64,000 nucleotides of DNA from Winogradskyella sediminis (GCF_003387355.1 NZ_QUNH01000003.1:124001-188000), one strand, 5' to 3'. Shown: positions 24,505-33,251, numbered from the stretch's first letter. The notes: generated from the sequence alone by a model not told the origin. Numbers and translations: made by a program.

Positions 24505-25089
24505 TTCGTGTAGTAAATCTTCAATCCGCATACGATTGCTATAATCGTGCTCATTAACATCTCTTACAAAGCAAAAAGCGCTAATCTCACCAGAATTTAC
24601 TTTTTCAGCTAAAACTTCAACTTTAAACGGACCAAATTCTTCGGATTTTTCAATATAGTAGAATTCATGATCATAGATAATAGTGCTCACTTTCTTTTTG
24701 TATTTATCCTTTAAGAAAGCCTGAATATCTTCTACAGAATTAATATCGTCTTCATAGTTGGTAGCATTGATGTACATTGCAAATTCCTCCTTGCTTTGAT
24801 TGTTTAACACCAGTATATCATCATCCTTAAAAAATGCGCTTACCGTTATTTTACCATCTTCGGTTTCAATAGATAAAACATTTTGAATATTAATACTCCA
24901 AGATGTGGTAATTACATTATTTTTTCTAGAAATCTCAAGAATATTATCTTCCTTAAACGTATACACAGATTTCTTTTTAGATATGCCATTGACTAAAACC
25001 CAAGGCTTATTTATAAAAAGGGCATCGTGGTGATGTTCGTAATTAAAAGGTTTTAAATTCGGAATGGTGTTATGTAGGTAGTCGTTCAT
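24499..25089 (-). CDS. Uncharacterised protein with GYF_2-like C-terminal domain
   Basis: A 196-residue cytosolic protein with no signal peptide or membrane helix. The N-terminal 120 residues are strand-rich with no family I can name. The C-terminal 60 residues (HEFYYIEKSEEFGPFKVEVLAEKVNSG) resemble GYF_2 domains, which usually read W/FYY...GPF....L...V..G.I. These mediate protein contacts. It is transcribed alone, or possibly with the two-component genes upstream, 67 bases away. Confidence 0.65.
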   Translation of the reverse strand: MNDYLHNTIPNLKPFNYEHHHDALFINKPWVLVNGISKKKSVYTFKEDNILEISRKNNVITTSWSINIQNVLSIETEDGKITVSAFFKDDDILVLNNQSKEEFAMYINATNYEDDINSVEDIQAFLKDKYKKKVSTIIYDHEFYYIEKSEEFGPFKVEVLAEKVNSGEISAFCFVRDVNEHDYSNRMRIEDLLHEL

Positions 25090-25156
25090 GTAGCGTTCTT
25101 CAATACAAAAGCAGTGACTTTGTAACGTTAAGATTAGGGCCTTTATTTTCTTAAAG

Positions 25157-25867
25157 TTAAAAATTTTCTAGACGTTTCAAAACTTCTTTCTTATAACTTC
25201 GACTAATGGAAAGTGCTTTCCGATTAACTGTAACATATTCATTTGTAAAAGACTGTATGTGTTCTAAAGCAATTATATACGATCTGTGGATTCTTATAAA
25301 ACGAGATGTTGGTAGTTTAGCTTCAATCGAAGTGATGGTTTCTCGTGTCACAATTGTTTGATCTAAGAGGTGAATTTTAATATAATCGCTATAACTTTCG
25401 ATATAAAAAATAGCGTCAAATTCTACTTTAAGCATTTTACGGTTAGAACGTACAAAAATGAAATCGTTGAATTCTGAAGGTTTGGATATACTTTCATTTT
25501 TAGTAGAAGCCACTTCAAAATAACGGTTCACGGCTTTTAGCAAACGCTCAAAAGCAATGGGTTTTAATAGGTAATCGACAGCTTGTAGATCAAAACCTTC
25601 AACGGCATAATCTCTGTAAGCTGTGGTAAAAATAATTTTGATGTTTTTGTTTATGGATTTAGCGAAGGCCATACCAGAAATATCTGGCATATTAATATCT
25701 AAAAAGATTAAATCAACATTATGATTACTAATAAAATTGAAGGCTTCAATGGCATTTTTACATTGCGATATAATTTTGATGTTTTCAATTTTAGATAAGT
25801 GAGAAGTGATGATTTCTCTAGCTATAGCTTCATCGTCAACGATTATACAAGAAATAAGCTTAGACAT
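25157..25867 (-). CDS. LytTR-type response regulator
   Basis: The protein has 236 residues. The receiver domain (1-120) has acidic residues D11 and D12, phosphoacceptor D57 in LIFLDINMPD, and K102 in LLKPI. The LytTR DNA-binding domain (about 135-235) has FVRSNRKMLKVEFDAIFYIESYSDYIKIH and RFIRIHRSYIIAL. It overlaps the sensor kinase gene by 8 bases and forms a two-component pair with it. Target genes are unknown; the divergent intergenic region holds a palindrome. Confidence 0.94.
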   Translation of the reverse strand: MSKLISCIIVDDEAIAREIITSHLSKIENIKIISQCKNAIEAFNFISNHNVDLIFLDINMPDISGMAFAKSINKNIKIIFTTAYRDYAVEGFDLQAVDYLLKPIAFERLLKAVNRYFEVASTKNESISKPSEFNDFIFVRSNRKMLKVEFDAIFYIESYSDYIKIHLLDQTIVTRETITSIEAKLPTSRFIRIHRSYIIALEHIQSFTNEYVTVNRKALSISRSYKKEVLKRLENF

Positions 25868-26933
25868 GGTTTAGTTTAGATTGAGGAGTTATTGACAAGA
25901 CTACTGTATAATCGGTTTCGTTTTGATTGATGGTAAGGTGATGCTTATTTGGATATACGAGTTCTAATCGCTTTCTAATATTATCTAATCCAATGCCGTT
26001 TGCAGAGTTTGAATAATCTTTAACAGAACTGTTTTTAATTTTAAAATGAATGTTATTTGTATTAGCTTCAATATGAATTGTAATCGTTAAGCTACCATTT
26101 AAAATTCTTCCGTGTTTAAAACTGTTTTCTACAAAAGGAATTAATAGCATTGGTGCAATTTCTATGCATTCAGAACTAATACTTTTTGTTAGTTGTACAT
26201 TAATAGTATCGCTAAAACGCATTTGCTCTAATGTGATATAGTCTTCAATATGATGAATTTCATTTTGTAAACTTACCAGTGGTTTATCTACCTGATACAA
26301 TAGGTAATCTAGTAAGTTTGATAATTTTAAAATCATTTCTGGCGTTTCGTCTGCTTTTTTTAAAGCAAAACCATACAACATATTTAAGGTGTTGAATAAA
26401 AAGTGCGGATGAATCTGCATCTTAAGATACTTCAATTCTTGCTCTTTTAATTTTAGTTGTGTTTCAAGAATTTTTGTTTCTAGAGTTTTTGTTTTCTTTG
26501 AAGCAATAATGTTAAGTTTCATCAACCTAAAAGCACTTACAATAAACGTAACGAGAAAAATACCTGTCATTACAAAAAGAATGTTTCTTGTAATAGGATT
26601 CATATGAGTATATTGAAAGTCTGATAGATATATTAAACTAAAGAAGATTGAAACCATTACTAAATAGGTAGATATGATAAGGGTGTATAGGCTATAAACA
26701 ATAAAGCGTAAGTAGCGTTTAGTAATGAGGTAATCAGGAATTAATTTGTAAATAGAAACATAGGTTAAGGCAATTGTTATGGGCATTAAAAAAAGTGAAT
26801 ACACTAAAGTATCATTAAAGTTATGGCTTCCAACTCCAAAAAAATAGGTATAGAATAGGAGTACAGCACACCAAAATAAAATATGGAGCAGACCTTGACT
26901 AATTTTTTTTAATATGAATTTTTTGTTAAGCAT
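25860..26933 (-). CDS. LytS-like sensor histidine kinase
   Basis: A 357-residue inner-membrane kinase. Four hydrophobic helices lie at about 12-33, 43-62, 77-105 and 117-138. A coiled linker precedes the His_kinase domain, with phosphoacceptor H177 in IHPHFLFNTLN. The ATP-binding region has IPFVENSFKHG and NGIGLDNIRKRL. It has no large periplasmic sensor domain, as is usual for flavobacterial LytS-like kinases. Its stop overlaps the start of the cognate regulator. Confidence 0.93.
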   Translation of the reverse strand: MLNKKFILKKISQGLLHILFWCAVLLFYTYFFGVGSHNFNDTLVYSLFLMPITIALTYVSIYKLIPDYLITKRYLRFIVYSLYTLIISTYLVMVSIFFSLIYLSDFQYTHMNPITRNILFVMTGIFLVTFIVSAFRLMKLNIIASKKTKTLETKILETQLKLKEQELKYLKMQIHPHFLFNTLNMLYGFALKKADETPEMILKLSNLLDYLLYQVDKPLVSLQNEIHHIEDYITLEQMRFSDTINVQLTKSISSECIEIAPMLLIPFVENSFKHGRILNGSLTITIHIEANTNNIHFKIKNSSVKDYSNSANGIGLDNIRKRLELVYPNKHHLTINQNETDYTVVLSITPQSKLNHV

Positions 26934-26990
26934 GTTCTATAATAATCCTTACAATAATACTATATTTTTTAGCTGGATTAGCAGTTTGTA

Positions 26991-27057
26991 GACGAACGAC
27001 CATATTAACAATGGTTTTAGCATTTGGTTTAAACGGATGCTAAATTGGTTGTTCGTC
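26991..27057. promoter_or_regulatory. 67-bp nested palindrome between the kinase and the ExbB-like gene
   Basis: GACGAACGACCA (26991-27002) pairs with TGGTTGTTCGTC (27046-27057) at 11 of 12 positions. Nested inside are TTTAGCAT (27016-27023) and ATGCTAAA (27037-27044), a perfect match. It lies between divergent genes and could be an operator, a structured leader or a dispersed palindromic repeat. Confidence 0.5.
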
Positions 27058-27088
27058 GCAATTATAATTTTTAAAGCCTCTTATATTT

Positions 27089-27096
27089 TAAGTTTG
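27089..27096 (+). promoter_or_regulatory. -7 promoter element deciding the start of the ExbB-like gene
   Basis: TAAGTTTG matches TANNTTTG. Transcription from it would begin near 27103, after the first possible ATG (27101), favouring the ATG at 27125 as the true start. Confidence 0.4.
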
Positions 27097-27124
27097 AAGT
27101 ATGTTTAACTTAATATCATCAATT

Positions 27125-27541
27125 ATGAACGAATTAGTATTGTCTAATGTTTTAATGACTTCAAATCAATTTGCAGATCGTTTTAATGAAGGAGGCCCTT
27201 TTTTTATGTCTCTCATCTTAGTTTGCCTTCTATTATCTGTATTTTTTCTTATAAAAGGTTTCATCAGCCTTAAAAAAAACATATCACAATCCGAAAAAAT
27301 GCTAAGACTCACTGTAGACGCTAGTTTATTAGGTTTAGTTTTAGGGTTTTTAGGATCTGTAATTGGTTTAATCACTGCATTTGATTCGGTAGAAGCCATG
27401 GGAAATCCGGATCCGTCTGTTTTTGCGGGTGGACTTAAAGTTTCTTTATTAACAGCCACTTTTGGGCTGTTTTCTTTTGTAATTGCTAGAATCGGCATCT
27501 TGTTATTACGATGGTGCTTACTTGCAGAAAGGAAGGAATAG
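27125..27541 (+). CDS. MotA/TolQ/ExbB-like proton channel family protein
   Basis: The protein has 138 residues from the ATG at 27125; an upstream ATG at 27101 would add eight residues but lies at the predicted transcription start. Three hydrophobic helices are visible (FMSLILVCLLLSVFFLIKGF, LGLVLGFLGSVIGLITAF, LKVSLLTATFGLFSFVIARIGILLL). The GSVIGLITAFDSVEAMG...GLKVSLLTATFGL block is typical of ExbB/MotA channel subunits, though the protein is short. No ExbD/TolR partner is adjacent, so any energised partner is unknown. Confidence 0.75.
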   Translation: MNELVLSNVLMTSNQFADRFNEGGPFFMSLILVCLLLSVFFLIKGFISLKKNISQSEKMLRLTVDASLLGLVLGFLGSVIGLITAFDSVEAMGNPDPSVFAGGLKVSLLTATFGLFSFVIARIGILLLRWCLLAERKE

Positions 27542-27566
27542 CATTTTTTTAAAGACGATACCTCAT

Positions 27567-27594
27567 AAGCGAACTTTATAAAGTTCGCTTTTTT
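27567..27594 (+). terminator. Terminator after the ExbB-like gene
   Basis: GCGAACTT (27569-27576) pairs with AAGTTCGC (27581-27588), followed by six T. Nearly the same stem as the fabV terminator. Confidence 0.85.
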
Positions 27595-27616
27595 ATTATC
27601 TACTGTTTTATTTCTG

Positions 27617-27624
27617 TAATTTTG
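27617..27624 (+). promoter_or_regulatory. -7 promoter element for the DUF2721 gene
   Basis: TAATTTTG matches TANNTTTG and lies 12 bases before the ATG, giving a very short leader. Confidence 0.4.
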
Positions 27625-27636
27625 TAAAAATAGATT

Positions 27637-28041
27637 ATGGAAGAACTAACTCTTACTACACCAGCGCTTTTGTTCTCGGCAATATCTTTAATTATGCTTG
27701 CCTATACCAATCGATTTTTGGCCTATGCTGCCATAATTCGGAATCTTAGTGATCAATATTTAAAGCACCAAGATGCCGCTGTCCTTAGACAAATTAAAAA
27801 TTTAAAATTAAGAATTAGGCTAACCAGATATATGCAAATTGCAGGAATAAGTAGTTTGTTATTTTGCGTTATAACAATGTTTTTAATTTATATAGACTAC
27901 CATATTGTGGCAGTGTGGGCGTTTGGATTAGGACTTTTACTTCTTATCCTGTCGCTATTATTTTTAATTTGGGAAATACAAATATCGGCCAAAGCCTTAC
28001 AACACCATTTAGGAGATATAGAAAATCATTTAAATAAATAA
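27637..28041 (+). CDS. DUF2721 family membrane protein
   Basis: A 134-residue membrane protein. Helices lie at about 7-30, 66-88 and 92-113. A cytosolic loop contains the family-typical RFLAYAAIIRNLSDQYLKH and IKNLKLRIRLTRYMQIAGISSLLFC. DUF2721 has no known function. It stands between a terminator and an ECF sigma gene on the same strand, 81 bases away. Confidence 0.85.
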   Translation: MEELTLTTPALLFSAISLIMLAYTNRFLAYAAIIRNLSDQYLKHQDAAVLRQIKNLKLRIRLTRYMQIAGISSLLFCVITMFLIYIDYHIVAVWAFGLGLLLLILSLLFLIWEIQISAKALQHHLGDIENHLNK

Positions 28042-28122
28042 TTTTTTTAAATTTTATGTGACCAATTTCAAGATTGGGTGTCTTAAAACTAGTAACCAAT
28101 TTAATACCGACCAAAAAATCCC

Positions 28123-28716
28123 TTGACAAAAGACGCTATTCATAGCCTAACCGATGAAGAGCTCGTAGAAGCTATCGTAAAAACTAATGACACTATGTTG
28201 TTTGAGGTACTGTATGATAGATTTGCGAACATGGTATATAATAAATGCTATGGCTTTGCTAATGGTGTTGATGAAGCCAAAGATCTTACTCAAGATGTGT
28301 TTTTAAGGGTGTTTGTAAAATTAGCTAGTTTTAAGGGTAAATCTAAATTCTCCACTTGGTTATATGCATTTACTTATAACCATTGTGTAAATTACTTGAC
28401 TCGTAATACGGCTAAGAAATTTGAAAAAAAATCTATTAGCTCTGAAGTTGTGGATATAGAGAACATAGGTGAGGATATCGATTCTACTTACGAGTTTGAA
28501 AACATGAGAGTAGAATATCTTAAGAAGGTTATGGATCTCATCTCCCCAGAAGAGAAGATGATTTTATTATTAAAATATCAAGATAATTTATCAATTAAAG
28601 AATTAGCTGAAGCTTTAGATATTGGAGAAAGCGCAGTTAAAATGCGATTAAAAAGAGCAAAAGATAAACTTGTACAGAAGTACACAAACTATACGAAAGA
28701 TGGAGAATCCATTTAA
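28123..28716 (+). CDS. ECF-type RNA polymerase sigma factor (TTG start)
   Basis: A 197-residue sigma-70 family protein of the ECF type. Region 2 (about 20-90) has FEVLYDRFANMVYNKCYGF and AKDLTQDVFLRVFVKLASFKG. Region 4 (about 130-185) has ISPEEKMILLLKYQDNLSIKELAEALDIGESAVKMRLKRAKDKL. Translation must start at TTG (28123) because the first ATG, 24 codons later, would truncate region 2. The next gene overlaps its 3' end by 17 bases. No standard anti-sigma factor is adjacent. Confidence 0.93.
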   Translation: MTKDAIHSLTDEELVEAIVKTNDTMLFEVLYDRFANMVYNKCYGFANGVDEAKDLTQDVFLRVFVKLASFKGKSKFSTWLYAFTYNHCVNYLTRNTAKKFEKKSISSEVVDIENIGEDIDSTYEFENMRVEYLKKVMDLISPEEKMILLLKYQDNLSIKELAEALDIGESAVKMRLKRAKDKLVQKYTNYTKDGESI

Positions 28717-28882
28717 GCAAATAGATAAACCTTTAAAGGAAGTTCCTGCGGAATTAAAGGAGAAAGTTATGCATGATATTGCTATAGCCAAACTCTTTAT
28801 GGAACTGGCTGAATTGTTTTCGTATAATATTGGTCATATCATTGATAGCGTAACGAGTAAAAGAAAAAAAGAAAATAAATAA
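28700..28882 (+). CDS. Small protein overlapping the sigma factor gene
   Basis: A 60-residue protein starting at ATG 28700 (MENPFKQIDKPLKEVPAELKEKVMHDIAIAK). It overlaps the sigma gene's end by 17 bases in another frame. The N-terminal pattern (NPF..ID.PL.EVP..LK..VM.DI) occurs in small proteins next to such sigma factors in flavobacteria. Translational coupling suggests it modulates the sigma factor, but it lacks an obvious anti-sigma domain or membrane helix. A longer frame from 28670 would start inside the sigma gene and is less likely. Confidence 0.7.
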   Translation: MENPFKQIDKPLKEVPAELKEKVMHDIAIAKLFMELAELFSYNIGHIIDSVTSKRKKENK

Positions 28883-28909
28883 TAAATTCTAATGCAATAA
28901 AAGAGAGGT

Positions 28910-29737
28910 ATGGATAAAATAACAGAATTTAAAGATATTGCCATGCAATCATTAACCACAATGTGGTTAGAGATTACTAAAATTTTTCCAAATATTGTTG
29001 GGGCATTAATTGTATTGATTATTGGTTGGATTGTGACCAAGATAATTATTAAACTTATTAAAAAAGTTTTAAAGTTAGCAAAGGCTAATAAATTAGATGA
29101 TAAGTTAAATGAAATTGAAATTATTGAAGATAAAAAGCTCAACTTCGATACGGTTAAGATTGTTTCTGGTGCGGTAAAATGGATCATGTATATTGTGCTC
29201 TTAGTAACGGCGTCTGATATTATGGGATTAGAGATTATTTCTAATCAAATTAGCTCATTACTAGCATATATACCACAATTAATTGCCGCCTTAATCATTT
29301 TTATCATAGGTTTAATTTTTGCCAATTTTGTAAAGAACGGGTTGAAAAAAGTATTTGAATCTATGGATTTATCTGGAGGAAAAATGATTAGCCAAATTGT
29401 ATTCTTTTTACTGCTTACTTTTATTTCTATAACAGCGTTAAACCAAGCAGGTATTAATACAGAAATCATTACCAATAATATTAATATGATTATTGCTGGT
29501 TTCTTGTTAGCATTTTCTATTGCATTTGGTTTGGGAGCCAGAGAAGTTGTCGCTAAATTATTAAATACCTTTTACGCACGAAAAACTTTTGAGGTTGGAC
29601 AAAAAATTATTTTCAATGATAAAATCTATAGCATTGAGGAAGTAAAAAGTATTTCAGTGATTTTAATTAATGCAGATGGGAAGCTTGTCGTTCCTATTAA
29701 AGATATTGTAGAAAATCAAGTACAAATGCAGGATTAA
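28910..29737 (+). CDS. Mechanosensitive channel-like membrane protein (MscS TM-helix type)
   Basis: A 275-residue protein with about five helices: TMWLEITKIFPNIVGALIVLIIGWIVTKI, VKWIMYIVLLVTASDIMGL, IPQLIAALIIFIIGLIFANFVKNGL, FFLLLTFISITALNQAGI and NMIIAGFLLAFSIAFGLGAREVVAKLLNTFYARK. The repeated helices fit the conserved TM-helix family related to MscS, and the last helix plus ARKTFEVGQKI resembles the start of the MscS beta domain, cut short. Probably osmotic or envelope stress related. It ends a likely operon with the sigma factor and the 60-residue protein. Confidence 0.85.
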   Translation: MDKITEFKDIAMQSLTTMWLEITKIFPNIVGALIVLIIGWIVTKIIIKLIKKVLKLAKANKLDDKLNEIEIIEDKKLNFDTVKIVSGAVKWIMYIVLLVTASDIMGLEIISNQISSLLAYIPQLIAALIIFIIGLIFANFVKNGLKKVFESMDLSGGKMISQIVFFLLLTFISITALNQAGINTEIITNNINMIIAGFLLAFSIAFGLGAREVVAKLLNTFYARKTFEVGQKIIFNDKIYSIEEVKSISVILINADGKLVVPIKDIVENQVQMQD

Positions 29738-29799
29738 CTATAAGGTTAGGGTTATAGATTTTTATATATTTTCATAAAATGAAATCCTGCATGTACTTG
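29717..29799. repeat. Inverted repeat spanning the stop codon of the channel gene
   Basis: CAAGTACAAATGCAGGATT (29717-29735) is matched inverted by AATCCTGCATGTACTTG (29783-29799), missing two bases. It surrounds a 47-base loop holding the TAA stop. The mRNA could fold over its own stop region. Confidence 0.6.
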
Positions 29800-29807
29800 A
29801 CGATTTA

Positions 29808-29842
29808 AAAATCCTATTCAATAATTTGAATAGGATTTTTTA
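29808..29842. terminator. Bidirectional terminator between the channel gene and hutG
   Basis: AATCCTATTCA (29810-29820) pairs with TGAATAGGATT (29827-29837), 6-base loop, with A run and T run on either side. Confidence 0.85.
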
Positions 29843-29888
29843 TTTGAGTCAAAAGCAAGTGAGAATAATATAAAGCGGATTGAGAAGC

Positions 29889-30908
29889 CTAAAATTTATG
29901 AGCACGAATAAAATCGGTGATTAAATAGGTAATAAGTTTCCCAATTTGAGATGCTGTATTTGCAGTAGGAGCAGCTTCACAAATATGAAGATATGTTGCG
30001 TTTTTGTGCTTCCCAAACCCATGAACAAATTGTCGCGCCTTGTTAACACTAAAGCCGCTTGGTGTCATGGCACTACTTTCAATATTTCTAATAGCATCAC
30101 AATCTATTTCAATACCAAATGGCCTTTCAGACACATAATCTAAAGCATATTTTATTTCGGAACTAAAATTCAATTCCTTTCTAACTTCCATGTCCTCGTA
30201 GGTATTGTATTTTAAGGTTTTTACTTTTTTCATTGTTTTTAATAAGGTCTCAGAGGTATAGTTTTCGTGCAAACCGAAAATAAAGTAGTACTTTAAAAAT
30301 CCTTCGGCAAACGCATAGCTAAACCCGTTGCCACTATGTCTACCTTCTTCGGCTCTAAAATCTGAATGTGCATCAAAATTCACCACATTAATTCTGTGAT
30401 TCTTTGCTAAGGCACTACCTTTAATATTACCGTAAGCATTGTTGTGACCACCTCCAATAATAACAGGTATCTTTCCGGCTTTAACAATAGAGGATACCGT
30501 ATAGGTCACGTCTTTATCTATAGAGCTCACAAGTTGTCTAGCTTTAGATATTGATTTCTTTTTAGAGAGGTCTAAATCAGCTATAGTATGGCGTTCATCG
30601 GTATAATCTAAATGACCTAAAATTAAAACCCGTTTTGCAGATGTAAAAATATTACTCTGTATATTTAACAAAACTTTTAGAGTCGCATCCCAAGCCTTAT
30701 AAGTTCCTGTTTTTCCGTGGTTTGCAGTAACTCCGATGTCTTCTTTAATGCCAAAAACAACATAATCAACGTCTAAATTAACAATATCATCGTATATGTT
30801 AGTGAGGTTAGGAATTACCCGAACATGTTCTCCAAATTTTGTTTCACCTTTACGTTTCTTTAAAAGCAGTTGTTTTTCTTTTTCTGTAAATAATATAAGA
30901 TGTTCCAT
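29889..30908 (-). CDS. hutG: Formimidoylglutamase / ureohydrolase family enzyme
   Basis: A 339-residue member of the arginase/agmatinase fold. Mn ligands are visible in GGGHNNAYG, NFDAHSDFR and EIDCDAI. The Asn-rich GGGHNNA and its neighbourhood favour formimidoylglutamase, which splits formimino-glutamate to glutamate and formamide in histidine degradation. Imidazolonepropionase is encoded nearby on the same strand (31973-33208), supporting this. Arginase or agmatinase activity cannot be excluded from sequence alone. Confidence 0.85.
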   Translation of the reverse strand: MEHLILFTEKEKQLLLKKRKGETKFGEHVRVIPNLTNIYDDIVNLDVDYVVFGIKEDIGVTANHGKTGTYKAWDATLKVLLNIQSNIFTSAKRVLILGHLDYTDERHTIADLDLSKKKSISKARQLVSSIDKDVTYTVSSIVKAGKIPVIIGGGHNNAYGNIKGSALAKNHRINVVNFDAHSDFRAEEGRHSGNGFSYAFAEGFLKYYFIFGLHENYTSETLLKTMKKVKTLKYNTYEDMEVRKELNFSSEIKYALDYVSERPFGIEIDCDAIRNIESSAMTPSGFSVNKARQFVHGFGKHKNATYLHICEAAPTANTASQIGKLITYLITDFIRAHKF

Positions 30909-31021
30909 TTGGATAAAAAATTGAAATAATAAATTAAATGTACAGTTTTATTTAATTACATTCACCTCAAGTTAACAATAAAAACAAACAATAATTAACA
31001 AGACTTAAAACCGAATAACTT

Positions 31022-31909
31022 ATGGAAGGTACACAAAAATCAAGTACAGGATTAAAAGTAGGATTAGGGATATTATTAGTATTATTTTTAGTAACTGCGT
31101 TCTACACCTCTAAGCTTTATAGTGAAAAGCAAGAGAATGAAAAAACATTAATGAACGAGAAAAAGCAGGTAATGAATGATCTTAGCAACATGGCCAAAGA
31201 TTATGACGAAGCGATTGCAGAAAGTGAATTAAAAAATCAGGATTTAATTGCGGCAAGAGAGCGTATTCAAGGTTTAATGGACTCTTTAAAAATATCTCAA
31301 AATAGCGTTGGTAGCTTATGGAACTACAAAAAGAAGTATCTCGCTCTACAAGAAGAAATGGATGTTTTATTAACTGAAAATGATCGTTTAAAAGGGGAAA
31401 ATCAGTATTTAGCATCTTCTTTAGATAGCACACAGGTGCAGTTAGCCGAACGTACAATGTTTACAGATTCATTATTAGTACAAAATACACAATTAGCCAC
31501 TGTAGTTGAAGATGCTGCAGCATTACAAACCGTTGGATTAGTTGGTATGGGTGTCATTGAAAGAAACAGCGGTAAGCAAATCCCTACAGAACGTGCAAGA
31601 CGTAGTGATAAAATTAAAGTGTGTTTTACAGTAGCTAAAAATATGCTAGCTGAAGCTGGTGATAAAGAATTGTATGTGCAAGTGATAGACCCTAAGAATA
31701 ATGTATTGGGTTCTAACGAGCAGATTGAGTTTGAGGATGAGGTTCTTAATTACAGTTTAATTAGTAGGTTTAACTACGAAAATAGAAATTTAAATATATG
31801 TGAATATATTAACGAATTACAAGATTCTAAATTTGAAGAAGGGCGTTATAAAATAAATGTATTTAGCGATAAAGCCTTAATATCTTCTTCAGAATTTACA
31901 TTAAAGTAA
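31022..31909 (+). CDS. Membrane-anchored coiled-coil protein
   Basis: The protein has 295 residues. One N-terminal membrane helix (VGLGILLVLFLVTAFYTSKLY, about 13-33) is followed by a long coiled coil (about 35-165) with heptads in KDYDEAIAESELKNQDLIAARERIQGLMDSL and ENDRLKGENQYLASSLDS. The C-terminal domain (about 175-295) is beta-rich (KIKVCFTVAKNMLAEAGDKELYVQVIDPKNNVLG). It is conserved in Bacteroidota without a known function; chromosome-partitioning names in databases are not supported by motifs here. Predicted periplasmic, tethered to the inner membrane. Confidence 0.8.
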   Translation: MEGTQKSSTGLKVGLGILLVLFLVTAFYTSKLYSEKQENEKTLMNEKKQVMNDLSNMAKDYDEAIAESELKNQDLIAARERIQGLMDSLKISQNSVGSLWNYKKKYLALQEEMDVLLTENDRLKGENQYLASSLDSTQVQLAERTMFTDSLLVQNTQLATVVEDAAALQTVGLVGMGVIERNSGKQIPTERARRSDKIKVCFTVAKNMLAEAGDKELYVQVIDPKNNVLGSNEQIEFEDEVLNYSLISRFNYENRNLNICEYINELQDSKFEEGRYKINVFSDKALISSSEFTLK

Positions 31910-31933
31910 ATGGGATATATTAATTAATTGATA

Positions 31934-31972
31934 AAAAAAAATCCAGAAGTTCGCTTCTGGATTTTTTTTTTG
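31934..31972. terminator. Bidirectional terminator with TTCG tetraloop
   Basis: AATCCAGAAG (31941-31950), loop TTCG, CTTCTGGATT (31955-31964), with a long A run before and T run after. It serves the convergent coiled-coil gene and hutI. Confidence 0.92.
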
Positions 31973-33208
31973 TTACAATAACTGACCATTGATAATGACT
32001 TGATCAATAGGATTATGCGCAAAAGCATAAGGGATTTCACTATAATGATTCATAGGTTTTGTAATAATGAGGTTCGCTTTTTTACCACGAGTAATGCTTC
32101 CGTACATATTACTTATTCCCATGGCATAAGCGCCATTTATAGTGGCTGCATTTATAGCTTCTTCAGGTGTTAGTTTTAATTTTACACAAGCAGCACCAAC
32201 CACAAAATTCATATTTCCACTTGGTGCAGAGCCAGGATTATAATCTGTAGCAATAGCTAAAGGTAAACCTGAATCAATAATTTTACGTCCTTGAGTATAC
32301 GGAATACTCAAAAAATAAGAACAACCCGGTAATGCTACAGGCATGGTACCACTTCCTTTTAATGCCTTTATATCATCGTCATTCAGTTCTTCCAAATGAT
32401 CTACAGATAATGCATTGTGTTTTACGCCTAATGCAATGCCTCCCAAAATATTAAATTGATTAACATGAATTTTAGGTTGTAAATTGTAGGTTTTGCCTGC
32501 TTTTAAAATAGCATCTGTATCAATTATATCAAAATAGCCATCTTCACAGAATACATCAATATAATTTGTGATATTTAATTCAGCAGCTTTCGGTATTAGC
32601 TCTTCTGTGATATAATGAATGTAGTCTTGTTTATTATTTTTATAAGCTTCAGGAATAGCATGAGCAGCTAATAAAGTAGGAATAATTACGGCTAAACTTT
32701 CTTGCTTTAATCGTTTTATGACCCGAAGCATTTTTAATTCGGCTTCCACAGTTAGACCATAACCGGTTTTTATTTCTACAGCTCCGGTTCCCATGGCAAT
32801 TAGTTCATTTAATCGCTTTAAGGATTGTTCAAATAATACATCTTCTGAAGTATCTTGAAGTTTTTTTGCGGAGTTTAAAATGCCACCTCCTTTATTTGCA
32901 ATATCGGCATACGATAATCCATTAATACGGTCTACAAATTCTGAGGTACGGTCACCAGCATAAACGATATGTGTGTGTGAGTCACACCACGACGGTAAAA
33001 CCAATTTACCAGAAGCATCAATGGTAGTTTCAGCATCAAAGCCTTCACAATCCTTCATGTCTCCAAATTCAATAATAGTATCATTCTCTATATAGAGGTA
33101 GGCATTTTCTATGATTGGTAGATTTTTCATGTCGCTGCCCTTAACGATTGTAGTATTGTATTCATGAACCTGGATGAGTTGCTTAATGTTGGTAATGAGT
33201 AGAGACAT
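31973..33208 (-). CDS. hutI: Imidazolonepropionase
   Basis: A 411-residue amidohydrolase-fold enzyme that hydrolyses 4-imidazolone-5-propionate to formimino-glutamate in histidine degradation. Metal-binding motif DSHTHIVYAG is at about 76-85, and downstream HAIPEAY, HVNQFN (metal His region), SVDHLEE and ATDYNPGSAPSGN are family signatures. It stands alone, with hutG nearby. hutU and hutH are not in the window, so the pathway is split across the chromosome. Confidence 0.95.
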   Translation of the reverse strand: MSLLITNIKQLIQVHEYNTTIVKGSDMKNLPIIENAYLYIENDTIIEFGDMKDCEGFDAETTIDASGKLVLPSWCDSHTHIVYAGDRTSEFVDRINGLSYADIANKGGGILNSAKKLQDTSEDVLFEQSLKRLNELIAMGTGAVEIKTGYGLTVEAELKMLRVIKRLKQESLAVIIPTLLAAHAIPEAYKNNKQDYIHYITEELIPKAAELNITNYIDVFCEDGYFDIIDTDAILKAGKTYNLQPKIHVNQFNILGGIALGVKHNALSVDHLEELNDDDIKALKGSGTMPVALPGCSYFLSIPYTQGRKIIDSGLPLAIATDYNPGSAPSGNMNFVVGAACVKLKLTPEEAINAATINGAYAMGISNMYGSITRGKKANLIITKPMNHYSEIPYAFAHNPIDQVIINGQLL

Positions 33209-33251
33209 ATGTTGGTGTTTTTTGTAAAGATTATTATTTTTTTGAACATAA

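Noticed and set aside
28670..28699. Earlier start for the 60-residue gene after the sigma factor.
   Set aside because: It would add ten residues encoded inside the sigma gene; the ATG at 28700 begins the conserved-looking MENPF segment.
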